In this document: piece after piece, positions 11,827 through 24,001 of the stretch
Numbering within the stretch: position 1 is the first letter of the stretch
Layout: each line of letters starts with the position of its first letter
NCBI GenBank assembly: GCA_949752795.1
Contig: CATKHW010000566.1
Location: 62,001-126,000 of the forward strand
From: Hyperoodon ampullatus
Taxonomy: Eukaryota; Chordata; Mammalia; Artiodactyla; Ziphiidae
DNA length: 64,000 nucleotides
Direction: 5' to 3'
Notes under the pieces: generated by a model
Seen by the model: only the letters and a program-made list of their open reading frames with translations
What the model was told of the DNA's origin: nothing
Database searches by the model: none
Made by a program: the position numbers and the translations under genes

Positions 11827-14800
11827 CTAGCCCGGAAAGGAAACCCACCATCAGCCCTACACCTTACCCTCCGCCGTGCCCTAATCCTGATGCGTACGCT
11901 GACATTGACCCGTGTGTCCGTACGTGCCCTGACCCCAGCACGTGTCCGTAACCTCACCTATGCCTTAAACCTTGCCGTTACCTATCCCGAACCCTAGCCC
12001 GCAACAGAAACCCACCAGCAGCCCTACACCATACCCTCCGCCGTGCCCTAATCCTGATACGTATGCTGACATTGAGCAGTGCGTCCACACGTGCCCTGAC
12101 CCCAGCACGTATCCGTACCGTCACCTGTGCCCTAAACCTTGCCGTTCCCTAACCCGAACCCTAGCCCGGAACGGAAACCAACCAGCAGCCCTACAACTTA
12201 CTCTCTGCCGTGCCCTAATCCTGATACGTACGCTGACACTGACCCGTGCGTCCGCACGTGCCCTGAACCCAGCCCGTGTCCGTACCCTCACCTGTGCCCT
12301 AAACCTTGCCGTTCCCTAACCGGAGCCTTAGCCCGGAAAGGAAACCCACCAGCAGTCCTACACCTTACCCTCCACCGTGCCCTAATCCTGATGCGTACGC
12401 TGACAATGACCCGTGCGTCCGTACGTGCCCTGACCTCAGTCCGTGTCCGTACCCTCACCTGTGCCCTAAACCTTGCCGTTGCAACCCGAAACCTAGCCCG
12501 GAATGGAAACCCACCAGCAGCCCTACACCTTACCCTCCGCCGTGCCCTAATCCTGATGCGTACGCTGACACTGACCCGTGCGTCCGCACGTGCCCTGAAC
12601 CCAGCCCGTGTCCGTACCCTCACCTGTGCCCTAAACCTTGCCATTCCCTGACCCGAACCCTAGCCCGGAACGGAAACCCAGCAGCAGCCCTACACCTTAA
12701 CCTCTGCCGTGCCCTACTCCTGATGCGTACGCTGACACTGACCCCTGCGTCCGCACGTGCCCTGACCCAGCCCGTGTCCGTACTCTCACCTGTGCCCTCA
12801 AACTTGACGTTCCCTAACCCGAACCCTAGCCGAGAACGGAAACCCACCAGCAGCCCTACACCTTACCCTCCACCGTGCCCTAATCCTGATGCGTACGCTG
12901 ACACTGACCCGTGTGTCCGTACGTGCCCTGACCCCAGCACGTGTCCGTACCCTCACCTGTGCCCTAAACCTTGCCGTTCCCTATCCCGAACCCTAGTCCA
13001 GAACGGAAACCCGCTAGCAGCCCTACACATTACCCTACGCCGTGACCTAATCCTGATGCGTACGTTGACACTGACCCGTGCATCCGCACGTGCCCTGATC
13101 CCAGCCCGTGTCCGTACACTCACCTGTGCCCTACACCTTGTCGTTCCCTAACACGAACCCTAGCCCGGAACGGAAACCCACCAGCAGCCCTAAACCTTAC
13201 CCTCCGCCGTGCCCTAATCCTAATGCATACGCTGACACTGACCCGTGCGTCCGCACGTGCCCTGACCCCAGCCTGTGTCCGTACCCTCACCTGTGCCCTA
13301 AAGCTTGCCGTTCCCTAACCCGAACCCTAGCCCGGAACGGAAACCCACCAGCAGCCCTACACCTTACCCTCCGCCGTGCCCTAATCCTGATGCGTACGCT
13401 GACACTGACCCGTACGCACTCACGTGCCCTGACCCCAGCCCGTGTCTGTACCATCACCTGTGCCCTAAACCTTGCTGTTCCCTAACCCGAAACCTAGCCT
13501 GGAACGGAAAGCAACCAGGAGACCTACACCTTACCCTCAGCCGTTCCCTAATCCTGATGCGTCCGCTGACACTGAACCGTGCGTCCACACATGCCCTGAA
13601 CCCAGCCCGTGTCCGTTACCTCACCTGTGCCCTAAATCTTGCCGTTCCCTAACCTGAATACTAGCCCGGAACGGAAACCCACCAGCAGCCCTACACCTTA
13701 CCCTCCGCCGTGCCCTAATACTGATGCGTACGCTGACACTGACCCATGCGTCCACACGTGCCCTGACCACAGGTGGTGTCCGTACCCTCACCTGTGCCCT
13801 AAACCTTGCCGTTCTGTACCACGAACCCTAGCCCGGAACGGAAACCCACGATCAGCCCTACACCTTATCCTCCGCCGTGCCCTAAACCTGATACGTACGC
13901 TGACACTGACCCGTGCTTCCGCACGTGCCCTGAACCCAGCCCGTGTCCGTACCCTCACCTGTGCCCTAAACATTGCCGTTTCCTAACCCGAACCCTAGCA
14001 TGGAACGGAAACCCAGCAGCAGCCCTACACCTTACCCTCTGCCGTGCCCTAATCCTGATGCGTACGCTGACACTGACCCGTGCGTCCGCACGTGCCCTGA
14101 CCCAGCCCGTGTCCGTACCCTCACCTGTGCCCTCAACCTTGCCGTTCCCTAACCAAAACCCTAGCCGAGAAGGGAAACCCACCATCAGCCCTACACCTTA
14201 CCCTCCACCGTGCCCTAATCCTGATGCATACGCTGACACTGACCCGTGTGTCCGTACGTGCCCTGACCCCAGCACGTGTCCGTACCCTCACCTGTGCCCT
14301 AAACCTTGCCGTTCCCTATCCCGAACCCTAGTACAGAACGGAAACCCGCCAGCAGCCCTACACATTACCCTCCGCCGTGCCCTAATCCTGATGCGTACGC
14401 TGACACTGACCCGTGTGTCCGTACGTGCCCTGAACCCAGCACGTGTCCGTACCCTCACCTGTGCCCTAAACCATGCCGTTCCCTAACGCGAACCCTAGAC
14501 CGGAAAGGAAACCCACCAGCATCCCTACACCTTACCCTCTGCCGTGCCCTAATCCTGATGCAAACGCTGACATTGAACCGTGCGTTCGCACGTGCCCTGA
14601 CACCAGCCCGTGTCCATACCCTCAACTGTGCCCTAAACTTTTCCGTTCCCTAACCCGAACCCTAGCACAGAACGGAAACCCACCAGCAGCCGTACACCTT
14701 ACCCTCCGCCGTGCCCTAATCCTGTTATGTACGCTGACACTGACCCGTGCGACCGCACGTGGCCTGACCCCAGCACGTGTCTGTACACTCACCTGTGCCC

Positions 14801-15420
14801 TAAACCTTGCCGTTCCCTAACCCGAACCCTAGCTTGGAAGGGAAACCCACCAGCAGCCCTACACGTTAGCCTCCACCGTACCCTAATCCTGATGCGTACG
14901 CTGACACTGACACGTGCGTTCCCACGTGCCCTGATCCCAGCCGGTGTCCGTAACCTCACCTGTGCCCTAAACCTTGCCGTTCCCTAACCCGAACCCTAGC
15001 CTGGAACGGAAACCCACCAGCAGCCCTACACCTTACCCTCCGCCGTGCCCTAATCCTGATGCGTACGCTGACACTGACCCGTGTGTCCGCACGTGCCCTG
15101 ACCGCAGCCCGTGTCCGTAACCTCACCTGTGGCCTAAACCTTGCCATTCCCTAACCCGAACCCTAGCCCGGAACGGAAACCCACCAGCAGCCCTACACCT
15201 TACCCTCCGCCGTGCCCTTATACTTATGCGTACGTTGACACTGACCCGTGCGTCCACACGTGCAATGATCCCAGGCCGTGTCCGTACACTCACCTGTGCC
15301 CTAAACCTTGTCGTTCCCTAACACGAACCGTAGCCCGGAACGGAAACCCACCAGCAGCAATAAACCTTACCGTCCGCCGTGCCCTAATCCTGATGCGTAC
15401 GGTGACACTGACCCATGCGT
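11827..15420 (+). repeat. Duplicated block A, copy 2 (pairs with 1-3594)
   Basis: Second copy of block A, about 99.9% identical by eye over 3.6 kb, including the 165-bp unit at 12481-12645. Because neighbouring units in the array differ far more than this, the pair records a recent event that moved or amplified more than 21 units at once. The sequence just upstream of 11827 cannot be compared, because the equivalent region of copy 1 lies outside the window. An assembly artefact is possible in principle; the four differences argue against a simple computational copy. Confidence 0.95.
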
Positions 15421-15889
15421 CCGCACGTGCCCAGACCCCAGCCCGTGTCCGTACCCTCAGCTGTGCCCTAAACCTTGCCGTTCCCTAAACCGAACCGTAG
15501 CCCGGAATGGAAACCCACCCGCAGCCCTACACCTTACCCTCCACCGTGCCCTAATCCTGATGCGTACGCTGACACTGACCCATGCGTCCGCACGTGCCCT
15601 CACCCAGCCCGTGTCCGTACCCTCACCTGTGCCCTAAACCTTGCCGTTCCCTAACCCGAACCCTAGCCGAGAACGGAAACCCAGCAGCAGCCCTAAACCT
15701 TACCCTCCACCGTGCCCTAATCCTGATGCGTACGCTGACACTGACCCGTGTGTCCGTACATGCCCTGACCCCAGCACGTGTCCGTACCCTCACCTGTGCC
15801 CTAAACCTTGCCGTTCCCTATCCCGAACCGTAGTCCAGAACGGAAACCCGCCAGCAGCCCTACACATTACCCTCCGCCGTGCCCTAATC

Positions 15890-17325
15890 CTGATGCGTAC
15901 GCTGACACTGACCCGTGTGTCCGTACGTGCCCTGACCCCAGCACGTGTCCGTAAACTCACCTGTGCCCTAAATCTTGCCGTTCCCTATCCCGAACCCTAG
16001 CCCGGAACGGAAACCCACCAGCAGCCCTACACCATACCCTCCGCCATGCCCTAATCCTGATACGTACGCTGACACTGACCAGTGCGTCCACACGTGCCCT
16101 GACCCCACCACGTGTCCGTACCATCACCTGTGCCCTAAACCTTGCTGTTCCCTAACCCGAACCTTAGCCCGGAACGGAAACCCACCAGCAGCCCTACACC
16201 TTACCCTCTGCCGTGCCCCAATCCTGATGCGTACGCTGACTCTGACCCATGCGTCCGCACGTGCCCTGACCCCAGCCCATGTCCGTACCCTCAGCTGTGC
16301 CCTAAACCTTGCCGTTCCCTAACCCGAACACTATCCCGGAACGGAAACCCACCCGCAGCCCTACACCTTACCCTCCGCCGTGCCCTAATCCTGATGCGTA
16401 CGCTGACACTGACCCGTGCATCCGCACGTGCCCTGACCCAGCCCGTGTCCGTACCCTCACCTGTACCCTAAACCTTGCCGTTCCCTAACCCGAACCCTAG
16501 CCGAGAACGGAAACCCACCAGCAGCCCTACACCTTACCCTCCACCGTGCCCTAATCCTGATGCGTACGCTGACACTGACCCATGTGTCCATACGTGCCCT
16601 GACCCCTGCACGTGTCCGTACCCTCATCTGTGCCCTAAACCTTGCTGTTCCCTATCCCGAACCCTAGCCCAGAACGGAAACCCACCAGCAGCCCTACACA
16701 TTACCCTCCGCCGTGCCCTAATCCTGATGCATACGCTGACACTGACCCGTGTGTCCATACGTGACCTAACCCCAGCACGTGTCCGTACCCTCACCTGTTC
16801 CCTAAACCATGCCGTTCCCTAACCCGAACCCTAGCCCGGAATGGAAACCCACAAGCATCCCTACACCTTACCCTCTGCCGTGCCCTAATCCTGATGCGAA
16901 CGCTGACATTGAACCGTTCGTTCGCACGTGCCCTGACAGCGGCCCGTGTCCATTCCCTCAACTGTGCCCTAAACTTTTCCATTCCCTAACCCGAACCTTA
17001 GCCCAGAACGGAAACCCACCAGCAGCCCTACACCTTACCCTCCGCCGTGCCCTAATCCTGTTGCGTATGCTGACACTGTCCCGTTCGACCGCACGTGCCC
17101 TGACCCCAGCACGTGTCCGTATACTCACCCGTACCCTAAACCTTGCCGTTCCCTAACCCGAACCATAGATCGGAATGGAAACCCACCAGGAGCCCTACAC
17201 GTTACCCTCCGCCGTACCCTAATCCTGATGCGTACGCTGACACTGACAAGTGCGTTCCCACGTGCCCTGACCCCAGCCCGTGTCCGTACCCTCACCTGTG
17301 CCCTAAACCTTCCCGTTCCCTAACC
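15890..17325 (+). repeat. Block D, copy 1 (pairs with 22566-24001)
   Basis: About eight and a half units recur 6676 bp downstream (40 units minus 4 bp). Shared marks include the CCCTATCCCG unit starts, CCGATACGTACG, a 1-bp deletion in CTGACCCAGCCC near 16437, and ATGCGAACGCTGACATTGAACC near 16895. Divergence is clearly higher than in blocks A and B, around 3% by eye. Single units at 17652 and a stretch at 20324-21158 belong to the same older family, as do units at about 2488-3000. Confidence 0.8.
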
Positions 17326-20300
17326 CGAACACTAGCCCGGAACGGAAACCCAGCAGCAGCCCTACACCTTACCCTCTGCCGTGCCCTAATACTGATGCGT
17401 ACGCTGACACTGACCCGTGCGTCCGCACGTGCCCTGACTCCAGCCGGTGTCCGTACACTCACCTGTGCCCTAAACCTTGCCGTTTCCTAACCCGAACCCT
17501 AACCCGGAACGGAAACCCACCAGCTGCCCTACACCTTACCCTCCGCCGTGCCCTAATCCTGATGCGTACGCTGACACTGACCCGTGTGTCCGTACGTGCC
17601 CTGACCCCAGCACGTGTCCGTAACCTCACCTGTGCCCTAAACCTTGCCGTTCCCTATCCCGAACCCTAGCCCGGAACGGAAAACCACCAGCAGCCCTACA
17701 CCATACCCTCCGCCGTGCCCTAATCCTGATACGTATGCTGACACTGACCAGTGCGTCCACACGTGCCCTGACCCCAGCACGTGTCCGTACCATCACCTGT
17801 GCCCTAAACCTTGCCGTTCCCTAAAACGAACCCTAGCCCAGAACGGAAACCCACCAGCAACCCTAAAACTTACTCTCCGCCGTGCCCTAATCCTGATACG
17901 TACGCTGACACTGACCCGTGCCTCCGCATGTGCCCTGACACCAGCCCGTGTCCGTACTCTCACCTGTGCCCTAAACCTTGCCGTTCCCTAACCGGAACCC
18001 TAGCCCGGAACGGAAACCCACCAGCAGCCCTACACCTTACTCTCCACCGTGCCCTAATCCTGATGCGTACGCTGAACACTGACCCGTGCGTCCGCACGTG
18101 CCCTGACCCCAGCCCGTGTCCGTACCCTCACCTGTGCCCTAAACCTTGCCGTTCCCAATCCGAACCCTAGCCCGGAATGGAAACCCACCAGCAGCCCTGC
18201 ACCTTACCCTCCGCCGTGCCCTAATCCTGATGCGTACGCTGACACTGACCCGTGCGTCCGCAAGTGCCCTGAACCCAGCCCGTGTCCGTACCCTCACCTG
18301 TGCCCTAAACCTTGCCATTCCCTAACCCGAACCCTAGCCCGGAACGGAAACCCAGCAGCAGCCCTACACCTTAGCCTCTGCCGTGCCCTAATACTGATGC
18401 GTACGCTGACTCTCTCCAGTGCGTCCGCACGTGCCGTGACCACCAGACCGTGTCCGTACCCTCACCTATGCCCTAAACCTTGCCGTTCCCTAACCCGAAC
18501 CCTAGCCCGGAACGGAAACCCACCAGCAGCCCTACAACTTACCCTCCGCCGTGCCCTTATCCTGATACGTATGCTGCACTGACCCATGAGTCCGCACGTG
18601 CCCTTACCCCAGCCCTTGTCCGTACCCTCACCTGTGCCGTAAACCTTGCCGTTCCATAACCCGAACCCTAGCCCGGAACGGAAAACCACCAGCAGCCCTA
18701 CACCGTACCCACTGCTGTGCGCTAATCCTGATCCGTACGCTGACACTGACCCGTGCGTCCGCACATGCCCTGAACCCAGCCCGTGTCCGTACCCTCACGT
18801 GTTCCTTAAACATTACCGTTCCCTACCCCGAACGCTAGCCCGGAAAATAAACCCACCAGCAGCCCGACACCTTACCCTTAGCTGTGCCCTAATCCTGATG
18901 CGTACGCTGACACTGACCCGTGCATCCGCACGTACCCTGAACGCAGCACTTGTCCGTACCTTCACCTGCGCCCTAAAGCTTGCAGTTCCCTAACCCGAAC
19001 CCTAGCCCTGAACGGAAACCCACCAGCAGCCCTACAACTTACCCTCCGCCGTGCCCTACTCCTGATGCATACGCTGACACTGACCCGTGCGTCCGCACGT
19101 GCCTGGAACCCAGCCCGTGTGTGTACGCTCACCTGTGCCGTAAACCTTGCCGTTCCATAACCCGAACCCTAGCCCGGAACGGAAACCCTCCAGCGGCCCT
19201 AAATCTTACCCTCCGCCGTGCCCTAATCCTGAAGCGTACGCTGACACTCACCCGTGCATTCGAACGTGCACTGAACCCAGCACGTGTCCGTACCCTCACC
19301 TGTGCCCTATAACTTTCCGTTCCCTAACCCAAGCCCTAGACCGGAACGGAAACCCACCAGCAGCCCTACACCTTACCCTCCGCCGTGCCCTAATCCTGAT
19401 GCGTACGGTGACACTGACCCGTGCGCCCACACGTGCCCTGACCCCACCCTGCGTCCATACCCTCACCTGTGCCCTAAACCTTGCCGTTCCTTAACCCGAA
19501 CCCTAGCCCGGAACGGACACCCACCAGCAGCCCTACACCTTACCCACCGCGGTGCCCTAATCCTGATGCGTACGCTGACACTGACCCGTGCGCCCTCACG
19601 TGCCCTGACCCCAGCCCGTGTCTGTACCTTCACCTGTGCCCTAAACCTTGGTGTTCCCTAACCCGAACCCTAGCCCGAAACGGAAAGCAACCAGGAGCCC
19701 TACACCTTACCCTCAGCCGATCCCTAAGCCTGATGCGTCCGCTGACACTGAACCGTGCGTCCACACGTGCCCTGAACCCAGCCCGTGTCCGTACCCTCAC
19801 CTGTGCCCTAAACCTTGGCGTTCCCTAACCTGAATACTAGCCCAGAACGGAAACCCACCAGCAGGGCTACACCTTACCCTCCGCCATGCCCTAATACTGA
19901 TGCGTACGCTGACACTGACCCGTGCTTCCGCACGTGCCCTGAACACATCACGTGTCCATACCCTCACCTGTGCCCTAAACATTGCCGTTCCCTAACCCGA
20001 ACCCTAGCTCGGAACGGAAACCCACCAGGAACCCTAAACCTTACCCTCCGCCGTGCGCTAATCCTGATGCGTCCGCTGACACTGACCCGTGTGTCCGCAC
20101 GTGCCCTGAACTGAGCCCGTGTCCATGCCATCACCTGTGCCCTAAACCTTGCCGTTCCGTAACCCGAACCCTAGCCCGGAAAGGAAACCCACCAGCAGCC
20201 CTACACCTTAACGTCCGCCGTGCCCTAATCCTGATGCGTACGCTGACACTGATCCGTGTGTCCGTACGTGCCCTGACCCCAGCACGTGTCCGTAACCTCA

Positions 20301-22565
20301 CCTGTGCCCTAAACCTTGCCGTTCCCTATCCCGAACCCTAGCCCAGAACGGAAACCCACCAGCAGCCCTACACCTTACCCTCTACCGTGCCCTAATCCTG
20401 ATGCATACGCTGACACTGACCCGTGTGTCCGTACGTGCCCTGACCCCAGCACGTGTCCGTACACTCACCTGTGCCCTAAACCTTGCCGTTCCCTATCCCG
20501 AACCATAGCCCAGAACGGAAACCCACCAGCAGCCCTACACATTACCCTCCGCCATGCCCTAATCCTGATGCATACGCTGACACTGACCCGTGTGTCCGTA
20601 CGTGCCCTGACCCCAGCACGTGTCCGTACCCTCACCTTTGCCCTAAACCATGCCGTTCCCTAAGCCGATCCCTAGCCCGGAACGGAAACCCACCAGCAGC
20701 CCTACACCTTACCCTCTGCCGTGCCCTAATCCTGATGCGAACGCTGACATTGAACCGTGCGTTCGCACGTGCCCTGACACCAGCCCGTGTCCATACCCTC
20801 AACTGTGCCCTAAACTTTTCCGTTCCTAACCAGAACCCTAGCCCAGAACGGAAACCCACCAGCAGCCCTACACCTTACCCTCCGCCGTGCCCTAATCCTG
20901 TTGCGTATGCTGACACTGTCCCATGCGACCGCACGTGCCCTGACCCCAGCACGTGTCCGTATACTCACCTGTGCCATAAACCTTGCCGTTCCCTAACCCG
21001 AACCCTAGATCGGAACGGAAAGCCACCAGGATCGCTACACATTACCCTCCGCCGTACCCTAATCCTGATGCGTACGCTAACACTGACACGGGCGTTCCCA
21101 CGTGCCCTGACCCCAGCCCGTGTCCGTACCCTCACCTGTGCCCTAAACCTTGCCGTTCCCTAACCCGAACCCTAGCCTGGAACGGAAACCGACCAGCAGC
21201 CCTACACCTTACCCTCCGCCGTGCCCTAATCCTGATGCGTACGCTGACACTGACCCGTGGGTCCGCACGTGCCCTGACCACAGCCTATGTCCATAACCTC
21301 ACCTGTGCCCTAAACATTGCCATTCCCTAACCCGAACCCTAGCCCGGAACGGAAACCCACCAGCAGCCCTAAACCTTACCCTCCGCCGTGCCCTTATTCT
21401 AATGCGTACGTTGACACTGACCCGTGCATCCGCACGTGCCCTGATCCCAGCCCGTGTCCGTACACTCACCTGTGCCCTAAACCTTGTCGTTCCCTAACAC
21501 GAACCCTAGCCTGGAACGGAAAACCACGATCAGCCCTACACCTTACCCTCCGCCGTGCCCTAATCATGATACGTACGCTGACACTGACCCGTTCGTCCGC
21601 ACATGCCCTGACCCCAGCCCGTGTCCGTACCCTCACCTATGCCCTAAACATTGCCATACCCTAAACTGAACCCTAGCCCGGAACGGAAACCCACCAGCAG
21701 CCCTACACGTTACCCTCTACCGTTCCCTAATCTTGATGCGTTCGCTGACACTGACCAGTGTTTCCGCACTTGCCCTGACACCAGCACGTGTCCGTACCCT
21801 CACGTGTGCCCTAAACCTTGCCGTTCCCTAACTCGAACCCTAGCCCGGAACGGAAACCCAACAGCAGCCCTACACCTTACCCTCCGCCGTGCCCTAATCC
21901 TGATGCGTACACAGACACTGACCCGTGCGTCCGCACGTGCCGTGACCCCAGCCCGTGTCCGTACCCTCACCTGTGCCCTAAACCTTGCCGTTCCCTAACC
22001 GAAACCCTAGCCCGGAACAGAAACCCACCAGCAGCCCTAAACCTTACACTCCACCGTGCCCTAATCCTGATGCGTACGCTGACACTGACCCGTGCGTCCG
22101 CACGTGCCCTGAACCCAGCCCGTGTCCATACCCTCCCCTGTGTCCTAAACCTTGCCATTCCCTAACACGAACCCTAGCCCGGAACGGAAACCCAGCAGCA
22201 GCCCTACACCTTACACTCTGCAGTGCCCTAATGCTGATGCGTACGCTGACTCTGACCCATGAGTTGTCACGTGCCCTGACCCCAGCCCGTGTCTGTTACC
22301 TCACCTGTGCCCTAAACCTTGCCGTTCCCTAACCCGAACCCTAGCCCGGAGCGGAAACCCACCCGCAGCCCTACAACTTACACTCCGCGTGCCCTAATCC
22401 TGATACGTACGCTGACACTGACCCTTGCGTCCGCACGTGCCCTGACCCAGCCCGTGTCCGTACCCTCACCTGTGCCCTAAACCTTGCCGTTCCCTAACCC
22501 GAACCCTAGCCCGGAACGGAAACCCACCAGCAGCCCTACACCTTACCCTCTGCCGTGCCCTAATC

Positions 22566-24001
22566 CTGATGCATACGCTGACACTGACCCGTGTGTCCGT
22601 ACGTGCCCTGATGCCAGCACGTGTCCGTAAACTCACCTGTGCCCTAAACCTTGCCGTTCCCTATCCCGAACCCTAGCCCGGAACGGAAAGCCAACAGCAG
22701 CCCTACACCATACCCTCCGCCGTGCCCTAATCCTGATACGTACGCTGACACTGACCAGTGCGTCCCCACATGCCCTGACCCCAGCACGTGTCCGTACCAT
22801 CACCTGTGCCCTAAACCTTGCCGTTCCCTAACCCGAACCCTAGCCCGGAACGGAAACCCACCAGCAGCCCTACACGTTACCCTCTGCCGTGCCCTAATCC
22901 TGATGCGTACGCTGACTCTGACCCATGCGTCCGCACGTGCCCTGACCCCAGCCCATGTCCGTACCCTCAGCTGTGCCCTAAACCTTGCCGTTCCCTAACC
23001 CGAACCCTAGCTCGGAACGGAAACCCACCCGCAGCCATACACCTTACCCTCCGCCGTGCCCTATTCCTGATGCGTACGCTGACACTGACCCGTGCGTCCG
23101 CACGTGCCCTGACCCAGCCCGTGTCCGTACCCTCACCTGTGCCCTAAACCTTGCCGTTCCCTAACCCGAACCCTAGCCGAGAAAGGAAACCCACCAGCAG
23201 CCCTACACCTTACCCTCCACCTTGCCCTAATCCTGATGCGTACGCTGACACTGACCCGTGTGTCCGTACGTGCCCTGATCCCAGCACGTGTCCGTACCTT
23301 CACCTGTGCCCTAAACCTTGCTGTTCCCTATCCCGAACCATAGCCCAGAACGGAAACCCACCAGCAGCCCTACACATTACCCTCCGCCGTGCCCTAATCC
23401 TGATGCGTACGCTGACACTGACCCGTGTGTCCGTATGTGACCTGACCCCAGCTGGTGTCCGTACCCTCACCTGTTCCCTAAACCATGCCGATCCCTAACC
23501 CGAACCCTAGCCCGGAATGGAAACCCACCAGCAGCCCTACACCTTACCCTCTGCCATGCCCTAATCCTGATGCGAACGCTGACATTGAACCGTTCATTCG
23601 CACGTGCCCTGACACCAGCCCGTGTCCATACACTCAACTGTGCCCTAAACTTTTCCGTTCCCTATCCCGAACCCTAGCACAGAACGGAAACCCACCAGCA
23701 GCCCTACACCTTACCCTCCGCTGTGCCCTAATCCTGTTGCGTATGCTGACACTGTCCCGTTCGACCGCACGTGCCCTGACCCCAGCACGTGTCCGTATAC
23801 TCACCCGTACCCTAATACTTGCCGTTCCCTAACCCGAACCCTAGATCGGAACGGAAGCCCACCAGGAGCCCTACACGTTACCCTCCGCCGTACCCTAATC
23901 CTGATGCGTACGCTGACACTGACAAGTGCGTTCCCACGTGCCCTGACCCCAGCCCGTGTCCGTACCCTCACCTGTGCCCTAAACCTTGCCGTTCCCTAAC
24001 C
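22566..24001 (+). repeat. Block D, copy 2 (pairs with 15890-17325)
   Basis: Second, moderately diverged copy of block D. Its right end, near 24001, coincides roughly with the end of the left-domain variant set, so the left domain appears to finish with this block. Confidence 0.78.

Larger units (their letters stand above)
1..23826 (+). repeat. Left array domain (CCCTATCCCG-type variants)
   Basis: This part of the array repeatedly carries units whose first hexamers read CCCTATCCCG in place of CCCTAACCCG (for example near 1153, 2488, 15816, 15983, 17652, 20324, 20491, 22659, 23326 and 23660), often paired with CAGCACGTGTCC at unit 124-135 and a GTGTGTCCGTACG version of unit 100-112. The TTGCCTTTCCC junction that is common further right is absent here. 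The domain also holds three pairs of duplicated blocks described separately. The boundary is approximate, because it marks the last clear member of the left variant set rather than a sharp breakpoint. Confidence 0.75.

Noticed and set aside
18050..18650. A cluster of +1 and -1 indels as a possible boundary with other DNA.
   Set aside because: Unit lengths of 168, 166, 168 and 166 bp follow one another and the register recovers by 18654. The sequence is satellite throughout.
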